Shown: positions 45,361-56,117, counted from the first letter of the stretch. The stretch is 64,000 nt of DNA from Roseinatronobacter alkalisoli (GCF_028745735.1 NZ_JAQZSM010000006.1:124001-188000); one strand, 5' to 3'. The notes: generated by a model from the sequence alone, not told the origin. Translations and numbers: made by a program.

Positions 45361-46599
45361 TCAGTAGTCGCGAATCTCTGCATCGGCGACAAGTTCCTGT
45401 AGTTTGACATCCGCCATGCGCCCAATCCATTGATCGAACAGAATATCGCGCAACTGGTTGGTGCCGGGGCGGTCATCGAACTGCAACTCGCGTGCGCACA
45501 GCATCAACACCACCAGATTATTACCCTCGACAGTGTTTGCGGATACTTCGTTCCGGTCCAGACGCGCCAGTTCAACGGCATCGGATTGCGGGATGTTGCG
45601 TTGCAATTCTGTGCGCTCGCTCAGGGCGTCATCACTCAGGTCGCGGGCAAAACCACCCAGTTCGGCGCAGCTGCGCACTTCTGCGCGAATGCGCGCCACA
45701 CGTTCAAGATTTGCTTCGCTGCGCCCCCCGGGAAGCAGCAGACGCTTATAGGTCAGTTCAATCTGATCAGCAGGTATATTGCGCGTGCTGTCACGGGAAC
45801 GCAGCTGGAAATAGGCAAATGCGCCGCTCAGTTCCAACGGACCGATAATTTCACCGGGGCTGGCCGCAGATATCGGGCCTGCAATATTACCCGGCAGGTT
45901 TTCCAGCGGCAGCCAGTCCAGACGCCCGCCCTGATCGCGTGACCCGGCAAGCGAGAATTCGCGCGCAATGGCGGAAAATTCCTCCGCACTGCGCGCGGCG
46001 GCGATCATGTCCATGATCTGGCCTACGGCATCGGCGAATTCGGGATCGCTTGGCAGGAATATCTCCGAAATCAGAACCCGTGTCGTGCCGCGAATGGCGG
46101 CAACATCACGGGCGCGCGCAACGTCACTGTCCGAAACGGCAACCAGCCCCGGAAACTCGCGCTCCGCGATTTTGCGCCATAACAGACCCACGCTTACGAA
46201 TTGCCGGAAGCTGTCCAGATCCACGCCACCCTGGGCCAGCACATTAAGCACTTCTTCCGCGGTCAGTTCCACGCGCGCGGCAAATTCGGCCACGCCTTCG
46301 GACACTTCGTCACTGGTTACGCGCAGGCCCTTGCGGCGCGCATAGTCCATCTGCACGGCTTCTTCGGTCAGGCGCGACAGCGCTTCCTGGCGCATATCGG
46401 CCGCGCCGACATTCAGCAATTCCAGAAAGGCAATGCGCTGGGACACATCATAATTGGTGATGATCCTGTCATTGACCTTGCGCGCAGGTGCAAACATTCC
46501 CTGTGCCTGCGCAGCAGTGGCGGTGTAAAGCCCCGCCCCGACACATAGCATCATGACAATGCCAAGCCGCGAAACGATGGAAGAAGTGAAAAAACGCAT
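45361..46599 (-). CDS. SurA-like periplasmic peptidyl-prolyl isomerase
   Basis: 412 residues with a signal peptide (ending near TAAQAQ), a SurA N-terminal chaperone domain (KVNDRIITNYDVSQRIAFLELL, about 30-150) and one parvulin PPIase domain (RVLISEIFLPSDP... to GRLDWLPLENLPGNI, about 165-270). E. coli SurA has two parvulin domains. It assists folding of outer-membrane proteins including LptD, whose gene precedes it by 159 bases. The ATG at 46599 gives the signal peptide; an upstream start at 46641 would not. The usual next genes, pdxA and rsmA, are not here. Confidence 0.9.
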   Translation of the reverse strand: MRFFTSSIVSRLGIVMMLCVGAGLYTATAAQAQGMFAPARKVNDRIITNYDVSQRIAFLELLNVGAADMRQEALSRLTEEAVQMDYARRKGLRVTSDEVSEGVAEFAARVELTAEEVLNVLAQGGVDLDSFRQFVSVGLLWRKIAEREFPGLVAVSDSDVARARDVAAIRGTTRVLISEIFLPSDPEFADAVGQIMDMIAAARSAEEFSAIAREFSLAGSRDQGGRLDWLPLENLPGNIAGPISAASPGEIIGPLELSGAFAYFQLRSRDSTRNIPADQIELTYKRLLLPGGRSEANLERVARIRAEVRSCAELGGFARDLSDDALSERTELQRNIPQSDAVELARLDRNEVSANTVEGNNLVVLMLCARELQFDDRPGTNQLRDILFDQWIGRMADVKLQELVADAEIRDY

Positions 46600-46758
46600 C
46601 AGGTCAGGTCCGTTCGGTTGGTCTGCATAAATCATGGTCACTTATTCGCTGGCATACATCACAAGCGCGGCCTTGTCATCCATGCGCTGTCATCAGCGGG
46701 CAGACAGGTTGTCATACTGCCCGCCGACACAGCCGGATGACGGACGCGCGGTCTGTCC

Positions 46759-48945
46759 CTATCCACCGGAACAGCCCCTGCGCGCCCGTGACGGGTTGCC
46801 GCCAACCCCCAGCACATCAATGCTCAGCCCGAAGCTGGTCGTATCCCCCGCTGTTATGGCAGAGGCGAAACGGCGCTCCACCTCCATTTGCATGCGCAGA
46901 CATTCATTCTCAAACGTCAGCCCAGCCCCGACGCGCGCGGCGCGGTTGCGCGCAATGTCGTACCGCCAGTTTACGCTGGCCGTCCAGTATTCGTCCAGTG
47001 CCCGCGATCCGTCCAGCGACCATTCCGCGGCCTTTGCCGGGCGGTTTTCCGCAAGATCGGGGCGGATATGCATATATGTAGTGGAAATCGAATAATCCGG
47101 CGTGCTCCAGTCCAGTTCCAGCGCGTTGCGCGTCAGGCGGAAATCGGAATTGAACAACGCGCGATTGCTCAGCGTCAGGCCCTGATCAGTGTCAAGCGAA
47201 CTGACCAGCAACCAGTCCGACCGCCGCCCCGCCAATGCCGATTGCGGTGAAAACTGGCCAAGGTCGGTCTTGCGCCAGATGCGGCCAAGGGTCAATGTGC
47301 CGGACCAGCCCTGGGGGTCATGGCGCGTCCAGCTTAGCCCCAGATTGGCGCGCAGTCCCATTTCGCGCTGGTCGCGCGCGGCAAACCTGCTGTGGCTGAA
47401 CAGATTGCCTTCGTCCAGTTCGGGCATGCTGCTGATATCATTCGGCAATGCATCAACGCGGTCCCGCCCCCAGATGACCTGCGCCACAGGTTCCACAACA
47501 TGGACCGCCCCCCCAGATGTGGCGCGCACCAATGGCCAGCGCAATTCTGCCATGGCAGTCGGAACAACGCGGGTGGTCGATTTCGCGAAAGCTGTCGAAC
47601 CCGGCGATATGGCGAAGTGATCCACCCCCAGATTGACACCCAGCGTGCCCACCACCCCAGCGGGAAGGATCGCATCGCGCCGCCAGTCCAGATCGGCGCT
47701 GAAGCGTGCAACGGATTTCACATCAGCGGCCAACGGTCTGCGGCGTGAATGACTGTGAACCTCGAATCGCAGTCCGGCTACACCGCCGAGCCCGGGCATG
47801 TCAAAGCGGCGTTCATACACGGCCTGCCCGATCTGATTGGGCAATTCGCGGTTGTTATCCACCAGCCGCAGCGACCGGAATTGCAGCGCCTGCAGCCGAA
47901 TACGCTCGTCCCGGCGCACACGTTCAAGCGTGATATCCGATGCCAGTTGCGCTTCAGAACGATCATAATCTTCCAGAAGCTGGCGGTCGGACACTTTGAT
48001 CAGGTTGAAGGACAACTCATATCCGCGCCCCAGCACGAATTCCCCACGGGTATAGCCCATGGCCCGCGTTGACCCCGGGCGAATGGAATCGCGCGCGACC
48101 AGCCCGCCCAGTTCCAGCATTCCCGTGGCAAATGCCTGCCGGTAGCGCAGTTCCAGCGCACGCGACCCTTTGGACGCAAGAAAAGGCGTCAGCGTCAGAT
48201 CCTTGTCATGCGAAATCGCAATGAAATACGGCGCGCGCAGCCCGACACCATGCCCTGTATCCAGCGAAAAACGCGGGCTAAGCCAGCCTGTCGCACGGTC
48301 AAGCCCCGGATCGGGCACGCGCAGGCGCGGCAGATATGCGACCGGCAGACCAAACAGGCGGAACTGCGCATTCTCGAAATAGATCTGCTGTTCCTGCTGG
48401 TCATGCACCACCCGAGAGGCGCGCACCTCCCATAGGGGGGTCTGCGTTTCCTCACAGATTTCACATGCCGATGCGATGACCGAATTCATCTGGGTGAACC
48501 GGTCATCGACACGTTCCACCTGATGCGCTGCGATCTGCAACTGCTGATCCAGGATGACGCGCGCAGACCGGATCAGGCCGCGCCGGAACCCGTCATGCAT
48601 TTCCGCAGCATCGGCCAGCACCAGCACCCTGTCCCCTTCCCTGAGGGTCAGCGGTCCTTCGATCTGCAATGCGCCGGACTGGCGGTCATAGATGATGCGT
48701 GTGGCGCGCATGCGTGTCTGACCCGACAGCGCTTCGACATTGCCTTCGGCAATCAGCCGGTGCGGACCATCCAGATACAGGCGGTCGGCAACCAGTGTCG
48801 CAAACCCCTGTTCCGGCCCATCCACCTGCGCCGATACCGGCAGTGGTGCCGCCAGCGCCAGCGCGCAGGCCAGAACCAGCGCGGCGCAGCCCGACCGCGC
48901 GACAGAACGCAATTCCCGGCGATGTTGCGGGCAGGCCCGAGGCAT
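46759..48945 (-). CDS. lptD: LPS-assembly protein LptD
   Basis: 728 residues: a signal peptide (to about residue 37, PLPVSAQ), an OstA/LptA-like jellyroll (about 45-160, VADRLYLDGPHRLIAEGNVEAL) and a C-terminal beta-barrel ending in an aromatic-poor TTSFGLSIDVLGVGGNP segment. LptD inserts LPS in the outer leaflet. A CEICEE pair near residue 158 could provide one disulfide side. The ATG at 48945 overlaps the lptG stop by one base (TGATG), fixing the start. Confidence 0.95.
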   Translation of the reverse strand: MPRACPQHRRELRSVARSGCAALVLACALALAAPLPVSAQVDGPEQGFATLVADRLYLDGPHRLIAEGNVEALSGQTRMRATRIIYDRQSGALQIEGPLTLREGDRVLVLADAAEMHDGFRRGLIRSARVILDQQLQIAAHQVERVDDRFTQMNSVIASACEICEETQTPLWEVRASRVVHDQQEQQIYFENAQFRLFGLPVAYLPRLRVPDPGLDRATGWLSPRFSLDTGHGVGLRAPYFIAISHDKDLTLTPFLASKGSRALELRYRQAFATGMLELGGLVARDSIRPGSTRAMGYTRGEFVLGRGYELSFNLIKVSDRQLLEDYDRSEAQLASDITLERVRRDERIRLQALQFRSLRLVDNNRELPNQIGQAVYERRFDMPGLGGVAGLRFEVHSHSRRRPLAADVKSVARFSADLDWRRDAILPAGVVGTLGVNLGVDHFAISPGSTAFAKSTTRVVPTAMAELRWPLVRATSGGAVHVVEPVAQVIWGRDRVDALPNDISSMPELDEGNLFSHSRFAARDQREMGLRANLGLSWTRHDPQGWSGTLTLGRIWRKTDLGQFSPQSALAGRRSDWLLVSSLDTDQGLTLSNRALFNSDFRLTRNALELDWSTPDYSISTTYMHIRPDLAENRPAKAAEWSLDGSRALDEYWTASVNWRYDIARNRAARVGAGLTFENECLRMQMEVERRFASAITAGDTTSFGLSIDVLGVGGNPSRARRGCSGG

Positions 48946-50039
48946 CAGCCTTCCTCCAGATTCAGCAGCAATCCGACTGCAAGCAGCAATGTTGCGACAG
49001 GCGGCCCCCACGCGGCAAGCATGACTGTCACCTGTCCGGTTTCCCCCAAAACCTGCGCAAAGTTACGCAGAAAGAACAAGGTGAATCCAGCCAGAATCGT
49101 GATCAATGCCCGAATTCCTGCGCCACCCGCGCGGGGGTGGTGAATACACAACCCGAAGGCCAGCAACATCATCCCGGTCATCAGAACCGGCAGCGCCAAT
49201 TCCATGTTCAGCCGCATGCGGTGTTCCAGCGCGGCAAATCCCGCCCGTTCCAAGGCCGCGATGAAACCGGGTAGCTGCATCAGCGGGACAGTGCGCACCT
49301 GCGCGAAGCTGTCCCTTATCTGTTCAGGTGTCAGGTCGGTGGGCAGGCTTACGCGCGGGCTTTCGGTGGCGTCCTGTTCGGGGTTCATGTCGGACAGGCG
49401 CCATTGCTTGACCTGATGCAAATGCCACGCCCCTTGCTGCAATTCAGCGCGCGCGGCACGCAACCGCAGCGACAACCCGTCATTGGCATGAAATATCAGA
49501 AAGGTCGCGTCATAAAGGATGGTACCCGTTTCTGCAGCGCGCGGCGCGTGGATGACCGTCTGGCCCAGCACATCGGCCTGACGCAGCCAGACATCCTGCC
49601 CGCTGATGATAACGGCACTGCCCGGATCGCCCCGCAACTGCGCCTGGGCGCGGTTATATTCGCGTGCCGTACTGGCCACCAGCGGGTTCATGACACCGAC
49701 GAAAATACTGCTCAGCACCAGAAACGCCAGCGCGGGCACAACAATCAGTCGCGGGACCGACCGCCCCGCCGCGCGGATGACCACAAACTCCGAACTGCGC
49801 GACCATGCCAGCGCCACCCACATCGCAGCCAGCATCAGCACCAGCGGCGCAATTTCGTAAAGCGCCTCTGGGGTGTTCAACGCCGACAGGTGCAGAATCC
49901 GGCCCATCCCTGCGGAGTAGCCGCTGAAGCGACGCATCTGTTCAACCATGTCCAGCAACAGCAGCATGCCGACAAAGACGCCCAGGACCATGATGAAGGC
50001 CGCCAGCAAACGCCGGATCAGATACAGATCAAGTGTCAT
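48945..50039 (-). CDS. lptG: LPS export permease LptG
   Basis: 364 residues; six membrane helices with a large periplasmic beta-jellyroll between helices 3 and 4. The N-terminus TLDLYLIRRLLAAFIMVLGVFVGMLLLLDM is characteristic of LptG. With LptF it forms the inner-membrane part of the LptB2FGC exporter. The ATG at 50039 overlaps the lptF stop (ATGA); the long frame upstream lies within lptF. Confidence 0.95.
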   Translation of the reverse strand: MTLDLYLIRRLLAAFIMVLGVFVGMLLLLDMVEQMRRFSGYSAGMGRILHLSALNTPEALYEIAPLVLMLAAMWVALAWSRSSEFVVIRAAGRSVPRLIVVPALAFLVLSSIFVGVMNPLVASTAREYNRAQAQLRGDPGSAVIISGQDVWLRQADVLGQTVIHAPRAAETGTILYDATFLIFHANDGLSLRLRAARAELQQGAWHLHQVKQWRLSDMNPEQDATESPRVSLPTDLTPEQIRDSFAQVRTVPLMQLPGFIAALERAGFAALEHRMRLNMELALPVLMTGMMLLAFGLCIHHPRAGGAGIRALITILAGFTLFFLRNFAQVLGETGQVTVMLAAWGPPVATLLLAVGLLLNLEEG

Positions 50040-51169
50040 GCCGCCCCTCCTGCGCGGGCGCGCGCGGTCCACCCTGTGCCGCGCGAACGGCTGGCCCACC
50101 ACAGCATGCCCGCCACCACGCCCCCGCCCAGACCGACAGGCACGAAGGCCAGCCATGCCAGCGCGGCATTGCGCAATGCGAATCCCGATGCCGCGTTGCC
50201 CGCCAGCTGGACCAATGCCAGCACAATGATTGCGCCAAGAACCTGCCGCCACACCCCAAGCCGGCTGAACTGGCCCAGACAGATAGCCACAAACCCGATC
50301 ATCGAAGTCATGACCGCAAGCAAAGGCTGCGCAAAGCGGCTGGCCAGTTCAAAGCGAATTTCGGGCAGGGTAATTCCTAGGGCGGCCATTTCATCAGAAT
50401 CGGGCGACAGCAGCAGATTCGTCGGCAGTTCGCGTACATCCGCGCGCCGCCCCGCCGGACCGACCAGCCCGCCCACATCAAAGGTGAGTTCATCGAAACT
50501 CAATGTGCCCAGACGGTCCGGCCCATCACGATAGATCAGCGCAACCCCGTCCAGCATCACCAGTGCCGGCCCCTGCCCGCCGGGCACCAGAAGCGCGGAA
50601 CTTGCACTGTATTCAACGCGCGTTCCTGTGGTTCTGGAATCGGACAGGAACACATCGACAAGTTTGCCTTCTGGTGTGATCTCGCGCAGAAAAACCACAA
50701 CCCCGTCGGCAGGTTGCAGGAATTCTCCTGCGCGCAGCAGACGTGTGGAAATATTCTCGGCGATCTGGACCTGGCGTTCTGCCAGTTGCATCCGCGACAG
50801 TGGCATCAGCACATGCATCAGGAATGCCAGCATCAGCGCGACCACCAGCCCGAATATCGCCACAGACCGCAACATGCGCGCATATGACAGCCCCGTCCCC
50901 TGCAACACAACCAGTTCATTGTCGCGCGTCATGCGCATGGCCACATACACGGCTGCAGCAAAAGCGGAAAGCGGCAGAACCACACGGATGACATTGGGCA
51001 GAGTCAGCGCCGAAAGTTCCAGAAAAACCCAGAAACTCTGGCCATCACCGACAATCGCATCAAACAGCCGAGCCGCGCGGTTGACCCAGTAAACCGAAAT
51101 CAGCACCAGCGAGAAGAAGGCAAAAACTGTCAGCAACTGAACCAGAAGATATCGGTCAATCCTGCGCAC
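50036..51169 (-). CDS. lptF: LPS export permease LptF
   Basis: 377 residues with the YjgP/YjgQ fold (six helices and a jellyroll). RRIDRYLLVQLLTVFAFFSLVLISVYWVNR is the typical first helix. The chosen start is a GTG at 51169 with GGAG ten bases upstream; a GTG at 51178 is possible, and an ATG much further up (51331) adds about 50 residues that LptF proteins lack. It is first of the lptF-lptG-lptD-surA operon. Confidence 0.93.
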   Translation of the reverse strand: MRRIDRYLLVQLLTVFAFFSLVLISVYWVNRAARLFDAIVGDGQSFWVFLELSALTLPNVIRVVLPLSAFAAAVYVAMRMTRDNELVVLQGTGLSYARMLRSVAIFGLVVALMLAFLMHVLMPLSRMQLAERQVQIAENISTRLLRAGEFLQPADGVVVFLREITPEGKLVDVFLSDSRTTGTRVEYSASSALLVPGGQGPALVMLDGVALIYRDGPDRLGTLSFDELTFDVGGLVGPAGRRADVRELPTNLLLSPDSDEMAALGITLPEIRFELASRFAQPLLAVMTSMIGFVAICLGQFSRLGVWRQVLGAIIVLALVQLAGNAASGFALRNAALAWLAFVPVGLGGGVVAGMLWWASRSRGTGWTARARAGGAA

Positions 51170-51388
51170 TTCGGCCACACTCCAGATACTGTAAACTGCG
51201 CAAGACAGTATGGCCAAGGGCAGATAATTGAAAGCGATTCGGATGAGGGCCGCACCACAGATGTTACGCAGACAGCCGCTTGCGCGCCCAGGCATTACCC
51301 TAGCCGCGTATAGCGCAGGATCATATCTCAAGGAATCGCAAAGCGGTCAGTTCCGGGGCAGAAGCAGGTATCCGCACACCGCAAAAGC

Positions 51389-51416
51389 GCGGGGCGGACC
51401 CCTAGGCCCGCCCCGC
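51389..51416 (-). terminator. intrinsic terminator after the DUF1223 gene
   Basis: GCGGGGCGG (51389-51397) and CCGCCCCGC (51408-51416) form a 9-bp GC stem. On the minus strand it starts 44 bases after the stop and is followed by GCTTTTGC. Confidence 0.6.
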
Positions 51417-51459
51417 CGATACCCGTTTCAGGCCGGAAAGCGAAAAGCGAAGACTGGCA

Positions 51460-52188
51460 TCAGCGCGCGCGCGCGGCCGCCAGAATCGGCCCCTGTCCGC
51501 CTTCCTGTATGATGACAACCACAGGCCCCGCCTCATCCAGTGCAATCTCACGCTGAAAAGGCCGCACGCCGTCCCATTGCGCGATCACCTGCCAATCGGT
51601 GACAATATTATGATAGGTGATCGTGCGCCCTTCATTCTCGCCGCCGGTGATTTCCACCTGCGCGGTATCGCGATAGCGCACAAGCTGAATATCGGCGGCA
51701 GGCTTCAACGCCTGATCTGAACGCGCCTCAATACGTATATGCGGATCAGCCCCGCTGCTGATGGAAACCGTGACCCGCGAATCAGACCCGGCCTGCGCCA
51801 GTTGATCCTGAATAAGCCCCATGACCCGCATGGAGGCCGATCCCTTCGCTTCATCGCGGCCACCAATGATCATCTGCGGCGTATAGACAGATGCGCGACC
51901 ATTGTTGCGTGCATAGACCTGCTGGCGACGGCTGAACGCAGCCTGCCCGAAACTGTCGGCCCAACCGATGTAATCCCAGTAATCCACATGCAGGCCCAAC
52001 GCGATGACATCTTCGCGCCCCGCCAGTTCCCGCAGGACCACATCAGCGGGCGGACAGGCGGCACAACCCTGCGATGTATAGAGTTCCACCACAACGGGAT
52101 TGGTCTGCGCCTGGGCAACGGATGCATATCCCAACACCATCCCGATCATGGCATAAACAGCAGCTTTCGGGCCGGGCGCCAATCGCAT
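51460..52188 (-). CDS. DUF1223 thioredoxin-like exported protein
   Basis: 242 residues with a signal peptide (about 1-28, cleavage near SVAQAQ) and the DUF1223 block VVELYTSQGCAACPPADVVL, which resembles a thioredoxin-fold CxxC (CAAC). HVDYWDYIGWADSFGQAAFSRRQ is the second signature. The function is unknown; a periplasmic redox role is inferred from the CxxC. The ATG at 52188 has AAGGGAAAGAC before it. The same frame stays open another 2 kb upstream, but that part is antisense to acnA and is not protein. Confidence 0.92.
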   Translation of the reverse strand: MRLAPGPKAAVYAMIGMVLGYASVAQAQTNPVVVELYTSQGCAACPPADVVLRELAGREDVIALGLHVDYWDYIGWADSFGQAAFSRRQQVYARNNGRASVYTPQMIIGGRDEAKGSASMRVMGLIQDQLAQAGSDSRVTVSISSGADPHIRIEARSDQALKPAADIQLVRYRDTAQVEITGGENEGRTITYHNIVTDWQVIAQWDGVRPFQREIALDEAGPVVVIIQEGGQGPILAAARAR

Positions 52189-52431
52189 GTCTTTCCCTTC
52201 CAGTGTCATCGGATGGTCCGATCTAACCATGTCTGCCGCCGCACGCCAATCAAGGTTTTGAGAGGATGCGAAATCCGCAACCAGAAGGTCACAATGCCCC
52301 ATTGCACCCCAAAAACCGTCTTTTGTGCACAATGGTATACAAAAAATGCGCATTCCCACTTGAACGAAAGCCATTGTTAGGGCAAATGCTAACGCAGCAA
52401 AACCCTTCAACCCCTTAAGGGAGGCCACCTC

Positions 52432-55182
52432 ATGACAATTATCGTCGGACAGGACAGTGCAAAAGCACGCAGAACCCTGAACACAGGCGGAAAGACCGTC
52501 GCTTACTATTCGATTCCTGCTGCTGAAGCCGCAGGTCTGGGGGAGTTTTCGAAACTGCCCGCCAGCCTGAAAGTCGTGTTGGAAAACATGCTGCGCTTCG
52601 AGGATGGCAAGACCGTGTCGCTGGACGACATCAAGGCCTTCTCTGACTGGGGCAAGAATGGTGGCCGCAACCCGCGCGAAATCGCATACCGTCCGGCCCG
52701 CGTGCTGATGCAGGATTTCACCGGCGTTCCGGCGGTGGTTGATCTGGCGGCAATGCGCGACGGAATCAAGGCACTGGGCGGGGACGCACAGAAAATCAAC
52801 CCGCTGAACCCGGTTGATCTGGTCATTGACCACAGTGTGATGATTGACGAATTCGGCAATCCGCGTGCGTTCCAGATGAATGTGGACCGCGAATATGAAC
52901 GCAATATCGAACGCTACACCTTCCTGAAATGGGGACAGAAGGCGTTCAACAATTTCCGCGTTGTGCCGCCGGGCACCGGCATCTGCCATCAGGTTAACCT
53001 GGAATATCTGGCCCAGACTGTCTGGACCGATGAAGACCAGAATGGTGACACCGTGGCCTATCCCGACACGCTGGTCGGCACGGACAGCCACACCACCATG
53101 GTCAATGGTCTGGCCGTGCTGGGCTGGGGCGTTGGCGGTATCGAAGCAGAAGCCGCAATGCTGGGCCAGCCCGTGTCGATGCTGATCCCTGAAGTGGTGG
53201 GTTTCAAGCTGACCGGCGCGATGAAAGAGGGCACCACTGCAACCGATCTGGTGCTGAAAGTCGTTCAACTGCTGCGCGCCAAGGGTGTGGTGGGCAAATT
53301 CGTCGAATTCTATGGCGACGGGCTGGACCATCTGCCACTGGCCGACCGTGCGACAATCGCCAACATGGCCCCCGAATATGGCGCGACCTGCGGTTTCTTC
53401 CCGATCGATCAGGAAACGCTGCGCTATCTGGAACAGACCGGCCGCGACAAGGACCGCATTGCACTGGTCGAAGCCTATGCCAAGGAAAACGGCTTCTGGC
53501 GCGGTGCGGATTACGCGCCCATCTATACTGATACGCTGGAACTGGATATGTCCACAGTTGTACCAGCGATTTCGGGGCCGAAACGCCCGCAGGATCACAC
53601 TGCCCTGGATCAGGCCGCACGGAAATTCCTGGATGTCGTGTCCGAATACCGCGGTACTGCGGTCGGTTCGCAGGCGTCCGAAATGGCGGATGAAGGCCCT
53701 GCCCCCACTGCACCCGCGGACCCGCGCAAAACCGCCAGCGTTGACGGCGAAGATTACACGATCCGCGACGGGTCGGTGGTGATCGCGTCCATCACGTCCT
53801 GCACCAACACATCGAACCCCTATGTGATGATCGGGGCCGGTCTGGTGGCACGCAAGGCGCGCGCGCTGGGTCTGACACGCAAGCCATGGGTGAAAACCTC
53901 GCTCGCGCCCGGCTCTCAGGTCGTGTCCGCCTATCTGGAAGCGGCGGAGTTGCAGGAAGATCTGGATGCCATCGGCTTCAACCTTGTGGGCTATGGCTGC
54001 ACCACCTGTATCGGCAATTCCGGCCCGCTTCAGGAAGAAATTTCCAAAGCCATCAGCGAAAACGACCTGATTGCCACATCCGTTCTGTCGGGTAACCGCA
54101 ACTTTGAAGGGCGCATCAGCCCTGATGTGCGCGCCAACTATCTGGCCAGCCCGCCGCTGGTGGTGGCCTATGCGCTGGCCGGTGACATGAATATCGACAT
54201 CACCAAAGACCCCATCGCGCAAACGCCTGACGGCAAGGATGTCTACCTGAAAGATATCTGGCCCACCCAGAAGGAAGTCGCCGAACTGGTCGAAAGAACC
54301 GTCACGCGCGAAGCCTTCATGTCGAAATATGCCGATGTCTTCAAAGGCGACGAGAAATGGCAGTCGGTCGAAACCCCGGATTCAGAAACCTATGACTGGC
54401 CCGCATCCTCGACCTATATCCAGAACCCGCCCTATTTCCGTGACATGGGGCCCGAAGCCGGCACCATTTCCAACCTGAAAGGCGCGCGCATTCTGGCGAT
54501 GCTGGGCGACATGATCACCACCGACCACATCAGCCCTGCAGGCAGCTTCAAGGCCGAAACACCCGCTGGCAAATACCTGACCGAACGCCAGGTTCCGGTG
54601 CGCGAATTCAATTCCTACGGGTCGCGCAGGGGCAACCATGAAATCATGATGCGCGGCACATTCGCCAATATCCGCATCAAGAACGAAATCCTGGACGGGG
54701 TTGAAGGGGGCTATACCAAGGGTCCGGACGGACAGCAGACCTCGATCTTTGACGCCTCGATGGCGTATCAGGAACAGGGCACGCCGCTTGTCGTGATCGG
54801 CGGTGTGGAATATGGCGCGGGTTCAAGCCGGGACTGGGCGGCCAAGGGCACAAACCTGCTGGGCGTCAAGGCCGTGATTGCGCAGTCCTTTGAACGCATC
54901 CACCGTTCCAACCTTGTGGGTATGGGGGTCATTCCGTTTGAATTCACCGGCGATGACAACCGCAAGACACTTGGCCTGACCGGACAGGAAACCATTTCGA
55001 TCAGCGGGCTGGAAGGCGATCTTAAACCGCTTTCCGAAGTGCCCTGCACCATCACCTACGCGGATGGCACCGAAAAGGAAATCACCCTGAAATGCCGTAT
55101 CGATACCGGCATTGAAAAGGAATATGTCGAACATGGCGGCGTGCTGCATTACGTGCTGCGCGATCTGGCAAAATCGGCATAA
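52432..55182 (+). CDS. acnA: aconitate hydratase A
   Basis: 916 residues; citrate/isocitrate isomerase of the TCA cycle with a [4Fe-4S] cluster. Cluster cysteines appear in SCTNTSNP and in [21 protein letters not shown] and the domain 4 SSRDWAAKG loop bind substrate. The length is normal for the AcnA/IRP type. GGGAGG eight bases before the ATG fixes the start. A strong terminator follows. It diverges from the DUF1223 gene across 243 bases that include a GTATAC palindrome. Confidence 0.98.
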   Translation: MTIIVGQDSAKARRTLNTGGKTVAYYSIPAAEAAGLGEFSKLPASLKVVLENMLRFEDGKTVSLDDIKAFSDWGKNGGRNPREIAYRPARVLMQDFTGVPAVVDLAAMRDGIKALGGDAQKINPLNPVDLVIDHSVMIDEFGNPRAFQMNVDREYERNIERYTFLKWGQKAFNNFRVVPPGTGICHQVNLEYLAQTVWTDEDQNGDTVAYPDTLVGTDSHTTMVNGLAVLGWGVGGIEAEAAMLGQPVSMLIPEVVGFKLTGAMKEGTTATDLVLKVVQLLRAKGVVGKFVEFYGDGLDHLPLADRATIANMAPEYGATCGFFPIDQETLRYLEQTGRDKDRIALVEAYAKENGFWRGADYAPIYTDTLELDMSTVVPAISGPKRPQDHTALDQAARKFLDVVSEYRGTAVGSQASEMADEGPAPTAPADPRKTASVDGEDYTIRDGSVVIASITSCTNTSNPYVMIGAGLVARKARALGLTRKPWVKTSLAPGSQVVSAYLEAAELQEDLDAIGFNLVGYGCTTCIGNSGPLQEEISKAISENDLIATSVLSGNRNFEGRISPDVRANYLASPPLVVAYALAGDMNIDITKDPIAQTPDGKDVYLKDIWPTQKEVAELVERTVTREAFMSKYADVFKGDEKWQSVETPDSETYDWPASSTYIQNPPYFRDMGPEAGTISNLKGARILAMLGDMITTDHISPAGSFKAETPAGKYLTERQVPVREFNSYGSRRGNHEIMMRGTFANIRIKNEILDGVEGGYTKGPDGQQTSIFDASMAYQEQGTPLVVIGGVEYGAGSSRDWAAKGTNLLGVKAVIAQSFERIHRSNLVGMGVIPFEFTGDDNRKTLGLTGQETISISGLEGDLKPLSEVPCTITYADGTEKEITLKCRIDTGIEKEYVEHGGVLHYVLRDLAKSA

Positions 55183-55211
55183 CGCAGCGCTTCGGGCTAC
55201 GAAAAATCATC

Positions 55212-55245
55212 AGACCCCGGCCATTGCGCCGGGGTCTTTTGTTTT
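55212..55245 (+). terminator. Rho-independent terminator of acnA
   Basis: AGACCCCGG (55212-55220), eight-base loop, CCGGGGTCT (55229-55237), then TTTTGTTTT. A 9-bp perfect stem with a U-rich tail, 30 bases after the acnA stop. Confidence 0.88.
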
Positions 55246-55319
55246 CGCCTGCCTGTCGGTTGACGCCACCAGCCTTAGACATTAGGCAACATCATCACCC
55301 CCCGGAACGAGATGCACAT

Positions 55320-55715
55320 ATGTCGACACGTGTCATTGCCCTGGCCCTTCTGGCATTTGTGCTGGGGTTCATCTTCCTGATGGCTTCGGTCACATGGCTT
55401 GTCCGCGACCCGTTACCCATTGTCGGGGCCAATCAGACGTTGTTGCTGCATTCCGTTGAAATACAACCGCAGATCAGAACCGCAGTCGCCATTGACGGGG
55501 GCTATCGGGTCGATCTGACGCTTACGCATGACGGCGCACAAGACCCGCATGCCCTGCTGCGCCCCGCTGGCGGTCAGCCGATCGCGCTTGATGCGGGCAC
55601 CGACAGTGCAGGCGCATGGTCCGCCGCAGGGCAGATGACCCAGCCGGGACGCTGGGAACTGGTGCTGACCGAAGGCACCGCACGCGAAGTGATCGCGTTT
55701 ATTGTGCGGGAATGA
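55320..55715 (+). CDS. membrane-anchored periplasmic protein, unknown
   Basis: 131 residues: an N-terminal membrane helix (about 5-28, VIALALLAFVLGFIFLMASV) followed by a soluble beta-rich domain of about 100 residues (YRVDLTLTHDGAQDPHALLRP, QMTQPGRWELVLTEG). The layout of helix plus small beta-sandwich recalls FixH-like proteins, but no FixH motif is certain and the ccoGHIS genes are absent. The ATG at 55320 has GGAACGAG upstream. It follows the acnA terminator and converges with the GNAT gene one base after its stop. Confidence 0.7.
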   Translation: MSTRVIALALLAFVLGFIFLMASVTWLVRDPLPIVGANQTLLLHSVEIQPQIRTAVAIDGGYRVDLTLTHDGAQDPHALLRPAGGQPIALDAGTDSAGAWSAAGQMTQPGRWELVLTEGTAREVIAFIVRE

Positions 55716-56117
55716 TCACGTGCGCTGCGCGAAAACGAACGCGCCGTCATGGCGCTTGAAACCCGCAGCGTCATAGAATGATACCGCCGCAGGCGCCGAT
55801 AGCAGCAGGCATGTCCGCACATCCGGTGCGGCCAGCGCAGTCCGTTCCAGAAGCGCCTTGCCTATCCCCCGGCCCTGATAAGCGCTGTCGACGCACAGAT
55901 CCGAACAATACAGGCAATAGGCCCAGTCGGTTATGGACCGCGCCACACCGACAAGCCGTGTGCCATCACGGGCCGTAATTATGACCTGCGCACCGCGCAA
56001 CATGGCCTCCAGTCGCGCCGGATCGGACGGTCTGCGCGCGGCCAGCCCCGATGTTTCCAGCACGCTCTGGAATTCCTCTGCACTCAGCTTGGGTTCAGAC
56101 TGATACGTAATGCTCAT
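55716..56117 (-). CDS. GNAT family N-acetyltransferase
   Basis: 133 residues. The acetyl-CoA loop SAYQGRGIGKALLERT lies near residues 78-92, with LYCSDLCVD before it and the family end SFYDAAGFKRHDGAFVF. The substrate is unknown. The ATG overlaps the ccmG stop (ATGA), so it is co-translated with the cytochrome c maturation genes, although no role in that pathway is known. Confidence 0.92.
   Translation of the reverse strand: MSITYQSEPKLSAEEFQSVLETSGLAARRPSDPARLEAMLRGAQVIITARDGTRLVGVARSITDWAYCLYCSDLCVDSAYQGRGIGKALLERTALAAPDVRTCLLLSAPAAVSFYDAAGFKRHDGAFVFAQRT

Noticed and set aside
52335-52340. GTATAC palindrome (TGGTATACAA) in the acnA leader as a GntR-type operator
   Set aside because: A single short palindrome with no second copy in the window and no GntR gene nearby; could easily be chance.
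52189-54222. The DUF1223 reading frame stays open for 678 further codons upstream, giving a 920-residue protein
   Set aside because: The extra part is entirely antisense to acnA, has no family resemblance, and a good ribosome site and signal peptide exist at 52188. It is a shadow caused by codon bias.
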